Shown: piece by piece, positions 27,401 through 38,210 of the stretch
Layout: each line of letters begins with the position of its first letter
Numbering within the stretch: the first letter of the stretch is position 1
Assembly: GCF_005405425.1 (NCBI RefSeq)
Contig: NZ_BJEA01000015.1
Location: 1-64,000, forward strand
DNA from: Lactiplantibacillus modestisalitolerans
GTDB lineage: Bacteria; Bacillota; Bacilli; Lactobacillales; Lactobacillaceae
Length of the DNA: 64,000 nt
Direction: 5' to 3'
Program-made: the position numbers and the translations under genes
Notes under the pieces: generated by a model
Told to the model about the DNA's origin: nothing
Seen by the model: the letters and a program-made list of their open reading frames with translations, nothing else
Databases searched by the model: none

Positions 27401-30400
27401 ATCTGAATCACCATCGGAGTCAGAGTCGCCGTCCGCATCCGAGTCACCATCAGAATCCGAATCACCATCCGAATCTGAGTCGCCGTCAGAATCCGAATCA
27501 CCATCCGAATCTGAATCGCTATCGGCATCCGAATCGCTATCGGCATCCGAATCACTATCGGCATCGGAATCGCCATCGGAATCTGAGTCTCCGTCGGAGT
27601 CTGAATCACCATCAGAATCCGAATCACCATCAGAATCTGAGTCACCGTCGGAATCGGAATCGCCGTCGGAATCGGAATCGCCGTCCGCATCCGAATCGCT
27701 GTCGGAATCAGAGTCGCCATCAGAATCTGAGTCGCCGTCCGCATCCGAATCGCCATCCGAATCAGAGTCAGAGTCGCTGTCGGAATCGGAGTCGCCGTCG
27801 GAGTCGGAATCGCTGTCCGCATCAGAGTCACCATCCGAATCGGAATCGCCATCGGAGTCAGAGTCGCTGTCGGAATCTGAATCACCATCAGCATCCGAGT
27901 CACCGTCGGAATCTGAGTCAGAGTCGCCATCAGAATCGGAGTCTCCGTCGGAGTCGGAATCACCATCCGAATCTGAGTCGCTATCGCTATCAGAATCGCC
28001 GTCGGAATCTGAATCGCTGTCGGAGTCGGAATCGCTGTCGGAATCTGAATCGCCGTCCGCATCTGAGTCGCCGTCGGAGTCGGAATCACCATCGGAATCC
28101 GAGTCGCCGTCGGAGTCGGAATCGCCATCTGAATCTGAGTCACCATCGGCATCTGAATCTGAGTCGCCGTCGGAATCCGAATCGCTGTCAGAATCCGAAT
28201 CGCCATCCGAATCTGAGTCGCCGTCGGAGTCGGAATCGCCATCCGAATCTGAGTCACCGTCGGAATCCGAGTCACCATCCGCGTCAGAGTCACCGTCAGA
28301 ATCTGAGTCGCCGTCGGAGTCAGAGTCACTGTCGGCATCTGAATCGCCGTCAGAATCCGAATCACCATCCGAATCTGAGTCGCCGTCGGAGTCAGAGTCA
28401 CCGTCAGAATCCGAATCGCTGTCGGAATCTGAATCGCCATCAGAATCTGAGTCGCCGTCGGAGTCGGAATCGCCATCCGAATCTGAGTCACCATCCGCGT
28501 CAGAGTCGCCGTCGGAATCTGAGTCACCATCCGAATCCGAGTCGCCATCCGAATCCGAGTCGCCGTCAGAATCTGAATCACCATCGGAGTCAGAGTCACC
28601 GTCAGAATCCGAATCGCCATCCGAATCTGAATCGCCGTCCGCATCCGAATCGCCGTCCGCATCCGAATCACCATCCGAATCCGAGTCGCCGTCAGAATCC
28701 GAATCACCATCGGAATCTGAGTCGCCGTCGGAATCCGAATCACTATCAGAATCCGAGTCGCTATCAGAATCCGAGTCGCCATCAGAGTCAGAATCGCCAT
28801 CAGAATCTGAATCGCCGTCAGAGTCAGAATCGCCGTCGGAGTCAGAGTCACTGTCGGAATCGGAATCGCCGTCGGAATCGCTGTCGGAATCTGAGTCGCC
28901 GTCAGAATCAGAATCGCCGTCAGAATCTGAATCACCATCAGAATCCGAGTCGCCGTCAGAATCTGAATCACCATCCGAATCTGAGTCGCCATCAGCATCC
29001 GAATCGCCGTCGGAGTCAGAATCACCATCAGAATCGGAATCGCTGTCGGAATCTGAATCGCCATCAGAATCTGAGTCGCCGTCGGAGTCGGAATCGCCAT
29101 CGGAATCCGAGTCGCCGTCAGAATCAGAATCGCCATCTGCGTCTGAATCACCGTCCGCATCCGAATCTGAATCACTGTCCGAATCTGAATCGCCATCAGA
29201 GTCGGAATCGCCATCAGAGTCGGAATCGCCATCGGAATCTGAATCGCCGTCTGCATCCGAATCACTGTCGGAATCACCATCCGAATCTGAATCGCCGTCG
29301 GAGTCGGAATCGCTGTCGGAATCTGAATCACCATCGGAATCCGAGTCACCGTCGGAGTCGGAATCGCCATCGGAATCCGAGTCACCATCGGAATCCGAGT
29401 CACCATCGGAATCCGAGTCGCCGTCAGAATCCGAGTCGCCATCAGAATCCGAATCACCATCCGAATCTGAATCGCCGTCGGAGTCGGAATCACCATCGGA
29501 ATCCGAGTCACCATCAGAATCTGAATCGCCGTCTGCATCCGAATCACCGTCGGAGTCGGAATCACCATCTGAATCCGAGTCACCGTCAGAATCGGAGTCA
29601 GCGTCGCCGTCGGAGTCGGAATCGCCATCAGAATCCGAGTCAGCGTCGCTGTCGGAATCCGAGTCGCCATCAGAATCCGAGTCGCCGTCAGAATCAGAAT
29701 CACCGTCAGCGTCAGAGTCACCATCCGAATCAGAATCGCCGTCAGAATCAGAATCACCATCGGAATCCGAGTCACCGTCAGAATCCGAGTCGCCATCAGA
29801 ATCCGAGTCGCCATCCGAGTCGCCGTCAGAATCACTATCGGAATCAGAGTCGCCGTCCGCATCAGAGTCACCATCCGAATCGGAGTCACTGTCGGCGTCA
29901 GAGTCGCCATCCGCGTCTGAGTCGCCATCAGAATCTGAGTCGCCGTCGGAGTCGGAATCACCATCAGAATCTGAGTCGCTATCGCTATCAGAATCGCCGT
30001 CCGCGTCAGAATCACTGTCGGCGTCAGAGTCGCCGTCGGAGTCAGAGTCGCCATCCGAATCTGAGTCGCTGTCAGAATCACTGTCGGAATCACCATCGGA
30101 GTCAGAGTCGCCGTCCGCATCAGAGTCACCATCAGAATCCGAATCGCCATCAGCATCCGAATCGCCGTCGGAATCCGAATCACTGTCGGAATCGGAATCG
30201 CCATCGGCATCAGAGTCAGAATCCGAATCGGAATCACTATCGGAATCCGAATCGCCGTCGGAGTCGGAATCACCATCGGCATCAGAGTCGCCATCCGAAT
30301 CGGAGTCGCCGTCGGAATCCGAATCACCATCAGAGTCAGAGTCACTGTCGGAGTCGGAATCGCCATCAGCATCTGAGTCGCCATCGGAATCCGAATCGCC

Positions 30401-33400
30401 GTCCGCATCCGAATCACCATCGGAATCTGAATCACCGTCAGAATCCGAATCACTATCCGAATCGGAGTCGCTGTCAGAATCCGAGTCGCCATCAGCATCT
30501 GAATCGCCGTCGGAGTCTGAATCACCGTCAGAGTCTGAATCACCATCCGAATCCGAGTCGCCGTCCGAATCCGAGTCGCCGTCCGAATCCGAATCGCCGT
30601 CAGAGTCAGAATCGCTATCCGCGTCTGAGTCACTGTCGGAGTCTGAATCGCCATCAGCATCTGAGTCGCCATCGGAATCCGAGTCGCCATCAGCATCTGA
30701 ATCGCCATCGGAATCTGAATCGCCATCCGCGTCTGAGTCGCCGTCAGAATCTGAATCACCATCGGAGTCAGAGTCACTATCGGAATCTGAATCGCCGTCC
30801 GCGTCAGAATCGCTATCAGCATCCGAATCACCATCGGAATCCGAATCGCCGTCCGCGTCGGAATCTGAGTCACCGTCGGAGTCGGAATCACCATCAGCAT
30901 CTGAGTCGCTATCAGAATCAGTATCATCCAAAATATTAGCAGCTAAGTCTGCGTAGTACCCAGCGTCGTCCGCAGCAGCGGCAGCCTTCTTCTTATGACT
31001 TTCAGCTTCCGCAGCAGCGCTCTTAGCCTTTTCCTTAGAGGCAGCAGCTGATTCTCGGTTACCTTCATTTTCATAAGAGTTAGCTTCTTCTCGGGCCTCT
31101 TGGGCAGCAGTAGCAGCCGCTTCTGCCGCCGCACTAGCATCTTTTGCCTCCTGGGCCGCAGTTGCCGCTTGAACGGCGTACGAACTAGATTGATCACTAG
31201 TATCTGTATACTGAGCTGCAACGTTTGCATACGAGTCAGCAATCGTAGCATATTCAGTGGTGATGGATGCAGCGTCATTAGCTTGCATTGCAGCAGAAGA
31301 AGCTGCTTCGGTTTCCATCATCGTTACAGTTAATGTCGCACTACCAAAGGTTGTGTTCTGTGACTTACCATTATCATCAACAATGGTTTGGACTAACTGG
31401 TAACTACCGGCCATTTCGGGTGTAACGTTTTCGATTGTTAGTACCGGATCCGTTCCAATAACATTACCATCTTGGTCGTACCAAGCATAGGTCGCATCTT
31501 CCGCAGCCGTACTACCAACTTCAGAGATCCAGGAAAGTGTATCACCAGCATTAACACTAGTGCTTTGTAATCCGTTCGAAACCACCACTTGCTTTGAAGC
31601 ACTGTGAGTTGTACCGTCTGCATTAGTAATTGTTGCCGTTACCGTCACGGTACCATACCCAACAGCCGTAACCATCCCAGCTTGATCAACGATTGCAATA
31701 CTTGCATCACTAGTACTCCAAGTTATATTACCGGTCGCGTTTGTCGGATCCGTCGTTGCCGTGTACGCACTCGTAACAGCTTCAGCCGAACTGTCATCCG
31801 CGGTCGCCGTTGAAGGTAAAATAATTTTATCCGCACCACTAATTTGAATATTGTTTGCTGGAATATCATCGGAGTAAACATCGACTTCCGCCGTCTTAGT
31901 CCGCCAAACAGAACCGATTCCGATAGTTGAAAAATCAGCAACCCATTGGAAAGAGAGCGTTCCGGTATAGTCTGGATCAATGTCAATCGTCAACGTACTC
32001 CCCATTGAACGCGAAAGGATACCGGTCCCAGTAGTCTTTTGATCCCAAAGGAAACGTCCTTCCGTGGCATCACCGTCTAATTTAACCCAATCACCAGCTG
32101 AAGATTTCACGTACCAAGTACCCTTTGGACCGGCTACTGGACCAATTTCAAAGGAATTCAAAACCCCAGTTGCTGATAGTGAAACCGTCCCACCAGAGGT
32201 GGTTGAAGTAAGCGCTTTCGGCTCGACGCTAATCCCACCGGTATACCGGATGAGACCTAGTAACCCTGTATTGGGCGTTTGGTTGGTCCCTTTACCCACG
32301 TTCGTGCTTAAATCAGTTGAATATTTAACCGCTTCACCCGCTACTGTGGCTGCTGCTTCCGCCATACTATTGGCTTCAGTCGCATACGAATTAGCCGCAC
32401 TCGCCGCATCACTGGCCGCGTTCACGTACGAACTAGCCGCCGCGTAATCACCAGCCGTAGCCGCTGATTGAGCCATACTCATTTGCTGAGTCGTTTCGTT
32501 AGCAGCCGTGGTTGCTTTACCAGCAGTATATTGTGCGTCAGCGATCTGTTCGTTTGCCGTGTCGGCATACGACGCTCCTAACGCTGTATTTTGTTGATAA
32601 CTCGCTAAGCTATTAAGCACATTCGTCGTTGCTGCCGCCGTTGAGTTAGCAGTCGTAGCCGCATCGTTTGCGGCAGTTGCTAACGAATTATAATAAGTGG
32701 CTTGTGAGGCAGCAATGGCCGTAATGGTTTCCTCGGCCGCACTCGCCGCTTCATCAGCTGCCGACGTCGCTCGTTTCAACATCGTAGCCGCATTATTAGA
32801 GGCCGCTAACGCTTTAATATAACTACCAACCTCGGCATAAGAAGCCGCCGCATCCGCATAACTTTGAGCGGCACTATTATAACTACTTGCCGTAGCTGCT
32901 GCCTGATCCGTCGCTTGACTGGAGGCCGTAACGGCTTCATCGATAAACTGGTCACCAGCTGCGGTATACGCCGCGTTAGCATCCGTTGCGTGTTGCGCTG
33001 CCAGTGATTCTTGCATCAGCGCCGCTTCGGCAGAAGTCTTGGCCCCAGCTGCATAACTCTCTGCCATGTACTTTTGTGCTGCAGAATCATCCGTAGCATC
33101 CGCTGCAGCACCAAGGGCTTCGTTTGCTAAGGAATTTGCTTGGGCCGCCGCGCTTTGCGCTAAATCAGAATTTTCAGTTGCAATGGCCGCGGCTGACTGT
33201 GCATCAGTCACATACGAACTGGCCATTTCGTAATTCGTTTTTGCTTCTTCAGTAGCCGCATTTGCTGCTGCATCTGAAGCTACCGTGGCCGCACTTTCAG
33301 CAAGCCCCAAGTAATTCTGAGCTTCAGTATACGCATCCTGGGCCTGACTAAAATTATCCTGAGCAGAAACATCCGCGTTCAAGTCCGCCGTACTACTTGC

Positions 33401-35701
33401 AATTGAAAGCGCATTTGAGGCCGCAGTAGTCGCATCATCCGCTAACTTAGCTTGAACAGCCGCCGAACTAGCAGCTTGCTGCCCTTGCGTCGTATAATTA
33501 CCCGCTGGATCCGTGACAACTACCGTCAGAACTTCACTGGCCGCCATAAAGTCGCCAGCCGCGACTGGTGAGCTAGTTATATTGCGTTTTCCATTAGCAA
33601 TCAACTGGTAATAATAGGTCCCGGCTGGGTTCATCGCTGTTAACGTCGCGTCCGTCGCGCCAGTAATATCTTGCCAAGTCGTTCCATCCGTCGAAACTTT
33701 CCATTGGTACTTCGGCGTTCCAACAACGACCGTATCCATTCCTAGCGAGTTTTTACCAGGGACCAACGTTTCGATTTCAACACTAATTTCATCACCAACA
33801 TTTACGGCAGTCGTTGCTGACTTAAGGGTTAGTACCGTATCATCATGATCACTGACTGCTTGGTTTTGCGTTTCCGTATTGAACTTTTTCGCTAAAGCAG
33901 CGTTGGTTACCGCGATGGCCGCATAACTCGCCGCATCACTGGCGGCCGATTCGGCGACCCGCGCTTGCGAATTTGCTAACAGGGGGGTTGCTTCGTTAGC
34001 TGCCGCGGCTGCAGCCGAGCTTGCCAGTGAATAAGCATTCGTTGCCGCCGTGGCTGCCGTTTGGGCTTCCGTAGCGTATGAAGAAGCTTGTTGGCCAGAA
34101 TAGCCACCCGCTTCAGTCGCCGCAGATGCTGCAATCGTGTTACTTTCATTAGCCGCCGTCGCACTGGCACTGGCCGCCTGTGCTCGATCAGCGATTGCCG
34201 TTGTAACTGCCACCGTCGTTTGCGTTTGAGCAGTATCATAAGCTGTATTGGCCGCTGAGTTTTCACTATTTGCCAAGGTCGTTGCACTCACCGTTGTGTG
34301 ATACGCTGAATAGGCCTTATCAAAATCATCCTCTTCAGCAGCGCTAGCTACGTTGGCCGCTTGATTGGCCGCATCATCGGCAGCGCTGACCGCCGCATTA
34401 GCTGCACTTGTCGCTTGGACCGCCGCGTTACTTGCAGCCTGATAAGCTGCTGAGACGTTAGCGTTCGTCTTATCATATTGTGTTGCTAAATAAGCCTCGT
34501 TAGCCGCCTTAACCGCGCTATTTGCCAATTGTTGTGCGTTAGTTGCCGCCGAACTCGCGTTCAAGGCTTGCGTTTTAGCCATTTCAACTAAGCCTTGGGC
34601 AGCCGCAGTACTTGCCACGTTCGTATAAGAACTAGCCGTCGCCGCTGCCGCAATGGCCGCTTCAACCGCACTCGTCGCCAAATTTTGAGCGGTCGCTAAT
34701 GATTGCGCATTATCAACCGCCGAACCAACGTTATCATCCATCGTGTACATGTACATGTTAGCTAAACTATTATAATGTTTAGCGACTTCTGCCTGATAAG
34801 CTGCCTGACTTGCTGCACCGTTCGCACCACTAACGGCTGCTTTGACGGCATCGGTCTGAACAGCATCCGCATACGTATTTGCAACGGTGGCAGACGACTG
34901 TGCCTCAGTCGCTGCCGAAGCAGCATTTTCTGCTGCCGTGCTGTCAGTATGTTCAGTTTCAGGATCAACTTGTTCCAAATCAGTATCTAAGCTTAACTTC
35001 GAAATATTAGCAGTCCGAACTAAGGATGTGTTAAGATATTCGTTAGTACTGAAGCTTTCGTTAACGTTATTCTGATTTTCAGGTTGCGTTTGCTGATCGT
35101 TCTCAGTTGCTAAGGTTGCGGTATCAGTTTCGGTCTCCACACTTGAACTGGTATCGCTCTTTTTGGCTACATTCGTGTCCGTCGTACTCGTTGGCACATC
35201 TGTTGACGTATCAACTTCTGATTGCGCCACGACCGTTGGCGGTGTTTCTGCTGCTGAGCTCGTTTCCGTTGCTGGTGTCAGCTCATCTTGCGCTGCAGCA
35301 ACCGAACTCGTCTCCGTCGTCTGCACGTCCGTTTGTGTGTCAGTCGTGCTTGTCGGTTGCGCACCAGTTGTTGCTGGCTCATTTTCCGTACCCGCGTTTG
35401 CTGCTAACATCGCAGCTTGAGCGGCAGCGTCGGTTCCCGTCGCGTCCGCTTCTTTTTCATTTTCTGGTTCCGTTTCTTCTTCAATTGCCGTCCCGGGGTC
35501 CGCCCCGGATGACGTACTTACCAACGAGCTTTGGTTTGCTGCTTCGGCATCCTGACTACTATCGGCACGCGCAGCTAATTGTGAACCGCTAGCAAGCGTG
35601 AAGGCCGCGATAGTTGTAAAAATCCAGGCCTTCCCTTTTTTGAACATTTTGTACCGTAATTTGGGATCTCCCTTAAAAGCTCGGTTTCTAAGAAATTTCA
35701 T
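24443..35701 (-). CDS. Giant SD-repeat wall-anchored adhesin
   Basis: This 3,752-residue surface protein has an N-terminal KxYKxGKxW-type signal ([10 protein letters not shown], residues about 18-27), hydrophobic core and probable cleavage near ARA-DSS (about 47). Then: a Ser/Thr/Glu-rich segment to about 230; Ala/Ser-rich helical repeats 250-610; an Ig-like unit about 619-734; more Ala-rich repeats to about 1130; a beta region, BIG2-like and Ig-like domains about 1137-1459; an Ala/Glu/Lys coiled coil to 1590. The stalk, 1591-3595, is strictly Asp-X with hexamer DSDSDG and S/A variants. The end has LPQTNE (24562-24545), a hydrophobic segment and KKHREE for sortase anchoring. GGAGG fits the ATG. 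The N-terminal part presumably binds a ligand, which is unknown. Confidence 0.95.
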   Translation of the reverse strand: MKFLRNRAFKGDPKLRYKMFKKGKAWIFTTIAAFTLASGSQLAARADSSQDAEAANQSSLVSTSSGADPGTAIEEETEPENEKEADATGTDAAAQAAMLAANAGTENEPATTGAQPTSTTDTQTDVQTTETSSVAAAQDELTPATETSSAAETPPTVVAQSEVDTSTDVPTSTTDTNVAKKSDTSSSVETETDTATLATENDQQTQPENQNNVNESFSTNEYLNTSLVRTANISKLSLDTDLEQVDPETEHTDSTAAENAASAATEAQSSATVANTYADAVQTDAVKAAVSGANGAASQAAYQAEVAKHYNSLANMYMYTMDDNVGSAVDNAQSLATAQNLATSAVEAAIAAAATASSYTNVASTAAAQGLVEMAKTQALNASSAATNAQQLANSAVKAANEAYLATQYDKTNANVSAAYQAASNAAVQATSAANAAVSAADDAANQAANVASAAEEDDFDKAYSAYHTTVSATTLANSENSAANTAYDTAQTQTTVAVTTAIADRAQAASASATAANESNTIAASAATEAGGYSGQQASSYATEAQTAATAATNAYSLASSAAAAAANEATPLLANSQARVAESAASDAASYAAIAVTNAALAKKFNTETQNQAVSDHDDTVLTLKSATTAVNVGDEISVEIETLVPGKNSLGMDTVVVGTPKYQWKVSTDGTTWQDITGATDATLTAMNPAGTYYYQLIANGKRNITSSPVAAGDFMAASEVLTVVVTDPAGNYTTQGQQAASSAAVQAKLADDATTAASNALSIASSTADLNADVSAQDNFSQAQDAYTEAQNYLGLAESAATVASDAAANAATEEAKTNYEMASSYVTDAQSAAAIATENSDLAQSAAAQANSLANEALGAAADATDDSAAQKYMAESYAAGAKTSAEAALMQESLAAQHATDANAAYTAAGDQFIDEAVTASSQATDQAAATASSYNSAAQSYADAAASYAEVGSYIKALAASNNAATMLKRATSAADEAASAAEETITAIAASQATYYNSLATAANDAATTANSTAAATTNVLNSLASYQQNTALGASYADTANEQIADAQYTAGKATTAANETTQQMSMAQSAATAGDYAAASSYVNAASDAASAANSYATEANSMAEAAATVAGEAVKYSTDLSTNVGKGTNQTPNTGLLGLIRYTGGISVEPKALTSTTSGGTVSLSATGVLNSFEIGPVAGPKGTWYVKSSAGDWVKLDGDATEGRFLWDQKTTGTGILSRSMGSTLTIDIDPDYTGTLSFQWVADFSTIGIGSVWRTKTAEVDVYSDDIPANNIQISGADKIILPSTATADDSSAEAVTSAYTATTDPTNATGNITWSTSDASIAIVDQAGMVTAVGYGTVTVTATITNADGTTHSASKQVVVSNGLQSTSVNAGDTLSWISEVGSTAAEDATYAWYDQDGNVIGTDPVLTIENVTPEMAGSYQLVQTIVDDNGKSQNTTFGSATLTVTMMETEAASSAAMQANDAASITTEYATIADSYANVAAQYTDTSDQSSSYAVQAATAAQEAKDASAAAEAAATAAQEAREEANSYENEGNRESAAASKEKAKSAAAEAESHKKKAAAAADDAGYYADLAANILDDTDSDSDSDADGDSDSDGDSDSDADGDSDSDGDSDADSDSDADGDSDSDSDSDSDGDSDSDGDSDADGDSDSDGDSDADGDSDSDGDSDADGDSDSDSDSDADSDSDSDGDSDSDGDSDSDGDSDSDGDSDSDGDSDSDGDSDADGDSDSDSDSDSDSDSDSDGDSDSDGDSDADGDSDSDGDSDADGDSDSDSDSDSDGDSDSDGDSDSDGDSDADGDSDSDGDSDSDSDSDSDSDSDADGDSDSDSDSDSDGDSDADGDSDSDGDSDADGDSDSDGDSDSDSDSDSDSDGDSDSDGDSDADSDSDADGDSDSDSDSDSDGDSDSDGDSDSDGDSDADGDSDADSDSDSDGDSDADGDSDSDSDSDGDSDGDSDSDGDSDSDGDSDSDGDSDSDGDSDSDGDSDADGDSDSDGDSDSDGDSDSDSDADSDSDGDSDSDGDADSDSDGDSDSDGDSDSDGDSDADGDSDSDGDSDSDGDSDSDGDSDSDGDSDSDGDSDSDGDSDSDGDSDSDGDSDSDGDSDSDGDSDSDGDSDSDSDSDSDGDSDSDGDSDSDSDADGDSDSDGDSDSDGDSDSDGDSDSDSDSDSDADGDSDADGDSDSDGDSDSDGDSDSDGDSDSDGDSDSDSDSDSDGDSDSDGDSDADGDSDSDGDSDSDGDSDSDGDSDSDGDSDSDGDSDSDSDSDGDSDSDSDSDSDGDSDSDGDSDSDGDSDSDGDSDSDSDSDSDSDSDSDGDSDSDGDSDSDGDSDSDGDSDADGDSDADGDSDSDGDSDSDGDSDSDGDSDSDGDSDSDGDSDSDGDSDSDGDSDADGDSDSDGDSDSDGDSDSDGDSDSDSDSDSDGDSDSDGDSDSDGDSDSDGDSDADSDSDSDGDSDSDGDSDADGDSDSDGDSDSDGDSDSDGDSDSDGDSDSDSDSDSDGDSDSDADGDSDSDGDSDSDGDSDSDGDSDSDGDSDADGDSDSDSDSDSDSDSDSDGDSDSDSDSDSDGDSDSDGDSDSDGDSDSDSDGDSDADGDSDSDSDSDSDGDSDSDGDSDADSDSDSDGDSDSDSDSDSDSDGDSDADGDSDSDGDSDSDSDSDADGDSDSDGDSDSDGDSDSDGDSDSDGDSDSDGDSDSDGDSDADSDSDADSDSDADSDSDSDGDSDSDGDSDSDGDSDSDGDSDADGDSDSDGDSDSDGDSDSDGDSDSDGDSDSDGDSDSDGDSDSDGDSDSDGDSDSDGDSDSDSDSDSDSDSDSDGDSDADSDSDSDGDSDADGDSDSDSDSDGDSDADSDSDSDGDSDSDSDSDSDSDGDSDADGDSDADGDSDSDGDSDSDGDSDADGDSDSDGDSDSDSDSDSDGDSDSDSDSDSDSDSDSDGDSDSDSDSDSDGDSDADGDSDADGDSDSDGDSDSDGDSDSDGDSDSDSDGDSDADGDSDSDSDSDADSDSDADGDSDSDGDSDSDGDSDSDSDSDSDSDSDGDSDSDSDSDSDSDSDGDSDSDGDSDSDSDSDSDGDSDSDGDSDADGDSDSDSDGDSDSDGDSDSDSDSDADSDGDSDSDSDSDADSDGDSDSDSDADSDSDGDSDSDSDSDSDSDGDSDSDGDSDSDSDSDSDSDGDSDSDGDSDSDSDSDSDGDSDSDSDSDSDGDSDSDGDSDSDGDSDADSDSDSDGDSDSDGDSDSDGDSDADSDSDSDGDSDSDADGDSDSDSDSDSDGDSDSDSDSDSDGDSDSDGDSDADGDSDSDSDSDSDGDSDSDSDSDGDSDSDGDSDSDGDSDADSDSDSDGDSDSDGDSDADGDSDSDSDSDADGDSDSDSDSDGDSDSDSDSDSDSDGDSDSDGDSDADGDSDSDSDSDSDGDSDADSDSDSDGDSDSDSDADSDSDGDSDSDGDSDSDGDSDSDGDSDSDGDSDSDGDSDSDSDSDADSDGDSDSDSDSDSDSDGDSDSDSDADSDSDGDSDSDGDSDSDGDSDSDGDSDSDGDSDSDGDSDSDSDGDSDSDGDSDADGDSDTDSDSDSDSDSDSDKDPNANVDSDLNYETDTDADDEIDAETDLDPDGDSDADSDSDADSEVDFGAANGGSGNGNGSADHLTNLGVGSTGVNGSGQIGGQTVGTGMNQTQLGSDGLGTGTADDSSATGMQTGTDGLPQTNEANNAHQTVIGSLLLAVSGVLTLFGFGSKKHREE
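24918..30931 (-). repeat. 6-kb Asp-X hexapeptide repeat coding region
   Basis: The unit is mostly 18 bases, GAY TCN GAY TCN GAY GGY. Variants replace GGY by AGY (Ser) and TCN by GCN (Ala), with occasional single-dipeptide slips. It encodes about 2,000 residues. Because of the codon pattern, long stop-free readings also occur in other frames on both strands; these are not genes. Confidence 0.95.
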
Positions 35702-35914
35702 CTATGAACCCGCCTCCATTTTATAGTTTCCCACGTTAAGCCGGACCATCAAGTTAGTCGGTTATCCAAACCATTAGAACGCTAACCAACTTAAGCCTCA
35801 TTTATGGCATTAATGGGAATGTAAATCCATTTTTCAACACCGGTAAAAAAATCGCCAGAACGCATCCCCCCTTTCAAAGTTAACCTTGCTAATTTCCCCC
35901 GGCGAGTCCGAATA
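35702..35914. promoter_or_regulatory. Upstream region of the adhesin gene
   Basis: GGAGGCGGG sits seven bases before the adhesin ATG, with TATAAA just above it on the minus strand. No convincing -35 at 17 bases is seen, and no terminator separates it from the small gene upstream. Transcription may start here or read through from 36124. Confidence 0.35.
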
Positions 35915-36124
35915 TTAACGCTCCCAAGGATACTTACCATTTTCGTCTTTAGGCGTTTCGCGCATCATTTTACGGGTCCCTCGTTCTAATTCAGCACGCC
36001 GTTTTTTTCGATTGTGGTGCCGAATAAGTAAAACAAGCCCGCCAAGCGCAACGTACGCGCCAGTTCGAAGCATGTATTTTAGACTAAAAAAAATTGTGAA
36101 TATCATTTCAACCACCCCAAACAT
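35915..36124 (-). CDS. Small membrane protein upstream of the adhesin
   Basis: This 69-residue protein has an N-terminal hydrophobic half (MIFTIFFSLKYML, AYVALGGLVLLI) and a highly basic cytoplasmic-looking half (RHHNRKKRRAELERGTRKMM). AAAGG precedes the ATG at 36124; an inner ATG at 36106 with GGGGTGG is equally possible. No family is recognised. Its place directly before the adhesin suggests co-expression, possibly with a role in export or anchoring. Confidence 0.55.
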   Translation of the reverse strand: MFGVVEMIFTIFFSLKYMLRTGAYVALGGLVLLIRHHNRKKRRAELERGTRKMMRETPKDENGKYPWER

Positions 36125-36275
36125 CTAAACCTTTATTTTTAATTTAAATAAATATGTTATTAAAAATAATTATTCTTATCGTACTTGAAAGCATATACAC
36201 TAGCAACTATTTCGACGCTTAATTACAAGTGCACACTTTATATTTAGTTCACCAACGCTACTTAACAATCACAAC

Positions 36276-36707
36276 CTACGCATCGCCTTGAACGGTCGTC
36301 CGCTTAAAAGCTGCCAACTCATCAAAAAAGTTGTCCGCATTAAAAAGCGACAAAGTTTTCTTCAACTCCGTGATCAATGTAGCCACTCGCGCACGCCCGG
36401 TTGCCGTTAACCAGTACTCCAAATTGGCAGACGTTGCTGGTGATTCAGTTGCTTGCAGCCAGCCTGCGTCTTGAAACTTTTTCACTAATGGTGTTAAATC
36501 AATTGCCTGTCCGCGATAGTAACCCAATAACTCCCGTTGTGTTAGGTGGCCGCCACGAAAACTGCAAGCTAAAAAAAGGAGCTCATCCAAATTAAATCCG
36601 GTCAGCTCGTACCAGCGTGTGGTTAGCGTTGCAACCATCTTTTGTAGCTTAACAATTTCAATAAAGGCAGCTTCTGAATTATTATCACTTGGCTGGACAG
36701 CATTCAT
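36276..36707 (-). CDS. Divergent MarR-like winged-helix regulator
   Basis: This 143-residue protein follows the MarR pattern without its strongest signatures: an N-terminal helix (IEIVKLQKMVATLTTRWYELTGFNLDELLFL), a helix-turn-helix region (LTQRELLGYYRGQAIDLTPLVKKFQDAGWL), a wing (ATSANLEYWLTATGRARV) and C-terminal helices. GGGGGGAAG precedes the ATG. It lies upstream of the small membrane gene and the adhesin, on the same strand, and may control them. Its layout matches the regulator at 15568-15975 at the other island end. Confidence 0.65.
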   Translation of the reverse strand: MNAVQPSDNNSEAAFIEIVKLQKMVATLTTRWYELTGFNLDELLFLACSFRGGHLTQRELLGYYRGQAIDLTPLVKKFQDAGWLQATESPATSANLEYWLTATGRARVATLITELKKTLSLFNADNFFDELAAFKRTTVQGDA

Positions 36708-37240
36708 TACTAACTTCCCCCCTTCAATCCCACTGAATGGGATTATTGATCCGTGGCCATCAAGCCCAGCATCAATTTCAACGAACGATAGTTACTTGAA
36801 ATCAATAATTATCCTAATATTCTATTTTATAAATAAATCGTACTAAGATAACATAATAGTTAATTACCTAATCAATGTTATGTACCTAATATTCTGATAA
36901 ATTAGTTTCGCCGCTTAACCAGTACATGCGTAGAATATCAAAAAGCGCTTTCATAATCAATAATATATATACTTTTATATTTAGTAATTTATCTATCTTT
37001 ATTAACCAATTTATACTTATTTTCATCATTCTTTTTCATCTTTATTACTAATACTATCATTACTAATACTATCGGATTCCCGCGCGCCTTCCCCCTAAAC
37101 TACTTGCTTAAAGGTAAGTGTTGTTCATTATCCTGATTACCGCCACCGTATTTGAGAAGTAGTCTAGCCATTTTCATTTATCAAAGGATAAAATGATCAT
37201 TTGAGTAAAAAGTCTATTCAAATTTCATCAACCAAAAAGA
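36708..37240. other. AT-rich gene-free stretch at the right island end
   Basis: About 530 bases, much richer in A+T than the rest of the window, with no supportable gene. A 15-base direct repeat ATTACTAATACTATC occurs twice near 37045-37075. It probably holds the promoter of the MarR-like gene and may mark acquired DNA. Confidence 0.5.
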
Positions 37241-37412
37241 GCGTGTGCCAAAAGGCGGTTAGCTGGTGCGCGTTAACGGCGTAAAATGAATCATCCCGGG
37301 CTGGGATTGTTTGACTTGCGGGGTTAAGCGGAGCCAGCTGACTTTTGGCGCACGTTTTGGCTATTAATATGCGACGAATACGCAAAGAGGCTGCGACAAA
37401 TGTCACAGCCTC
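37241..37412. repeat. Intergenic repeat family B, largest copy
   Basis: Inverted arms GTGCCAAAAGGCGGTTAGCT (37245-37264) and CCAGCTGACTTTTGGCGCAC (37334-37353) are followed by the palindrome GAGGCTGCGACAAATGTCAC.. (37387-37412). It sits just downstream of rsmE and could act as its terminator. Confidence 0.75.
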
Positions 37413-37427
37413 CTAACGCCAACTACC

Positions 37428-38186
37428 TTAACGTGCAATTAGTTCACACCAAAAAGAAACGTTACTTAACAAGTATAGTGGCGCGGTTTCGGCCCGCATA
37501 ATCCGGGGTCCTAATCCAACCGGAACAAAATCGGCAGTCGTCAACTGCGCCACCTCGGCTGCAGTTAAGCCCCCTTCCGGCCCAAATACCGCCAATAAGC
37601 GCTGGGGCGCGGTCATCCGTTTCAACGTTTGCACTAATTGACTACTTTCACCCTGCTTAGCGGACTCTTCCCAGGCCACAATGCCCTGATCATACGGCGT
37701 GTGCGCTAATAAAGCCGCTAAATTATCCTGATACGTGACGGTTGGAATCACCGTCCGGTGCGACTGTTCGGCCGCACCGTGGGCAATTTTTGCCAACCGT
37801 TCGAGCTTACGCGCCCGCTTGGCCGGGGCCCACTTGGCGACCGCCCACTGACTATCAAAAAAAACAAACGCAGCCGCGCCCAGTTCAGTTCCACGCTGGA
37901 CGATTTGCTCGGGTTTGTCCCCCTTTGACAACCCACACGCAATCGTTACGGGGAGCGGGAGTTCAACCGCGGGCGTCGTCACGGCTACCACCTTGGCAAC
38001 CGCCTGCTGCCCGTCAGTTGACACTAGCGTCGCAACTAACACTTGCTGGGCGGACGTCACGAACTCAGCCTGATCACCAGGCTGGGCTCGCATCACTTTG
38101 ACCCAGTGTTTGACGTCCGGTCCACTGACGGTAAAAGTCGTACCAATCGTTGGCGCAACCGCGTGCGTCAAAAAATACCGTTGCAT
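37428..38186 (-). CDS. rsmE: 16S rRNA m3U1498 methyltransferase
   Basis: This 252-residue SPOUT-family enzyme methylates U1498 of 16S rRNA. It has the N-terminal PUA-like part (MQRYFLTHAVAP ... HWVKVMRAQPGD), CGLSKGDKPEQIVQRGTELGA, and the knot with FGPEGGLTAAEV and GPRIMRAETAPLYLLSNV. GAGG precedes the ATG. The next gene upstream is prmA, a common pairing. The last codons (37440-37473) recur at 15399-15432, which marks this gene's 3' end as the likely right border of the accessory island. Confidence 0.95.
   Translation of the reverse strand: MQRYFLTHAVAPTIGTTFTVSGPDVKHWVKVMRAQPGDQAEFVTSAQQVLVATLVSTDGQQAVAKVVAVTTPAVELPLPVTIACGLSKGDKPEQIVQRGTELGAAAFVFFDSQWAVAKWAPAKRARKLERLAKIAHGAAEQSHRTVIPTVTYQDNLAALLAHTPYDQGIVAWEESAKQGESSQLVQTLKRMTAPQRLLAVFGPEGGLTAAEVAQLTTADFVPVGLGPRIMRAETAPLYLLSNVSFWCELIAR
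37440..37473 (-). repeat. Island-flanking direct repeat, right copy (inside rsmE)
   Basis: Partner of 15399-15432. The first 21 bases are identical and the last 10 are identical, with two mismatches between. It encodes LLSNVSFWCEL of RsmE. Confidence 0.7.
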
Positions 38187-38210
38187 GTTCTACCTCACTT
38201 ATCCCTGTTT

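Noticed and set aside
24918-30931. Repeats resembling a CRISPR or satellite array
   Set aside because: Units are 18 bases, contiguous and in coding phase, with no unique spacers and no cas genes.
24906-30956. Stop-free readings of about 2,000 codons in three other frames (two on the plus strand, one on the minus), including a Ser-Glu repeat
   Set aside because: They arise because GAY TCN/GGY repeats contain no stop in those frames. The sense frame has a signal peptide, domains, sortase motif and ribosome-binding site; the others have none.
15399-37473. Prophage or integrative conjugative element
   Set aside because: No integrase, relaxase, phage structural or replication gene is seen between the repeats; only accessory surface-protein genes are present.
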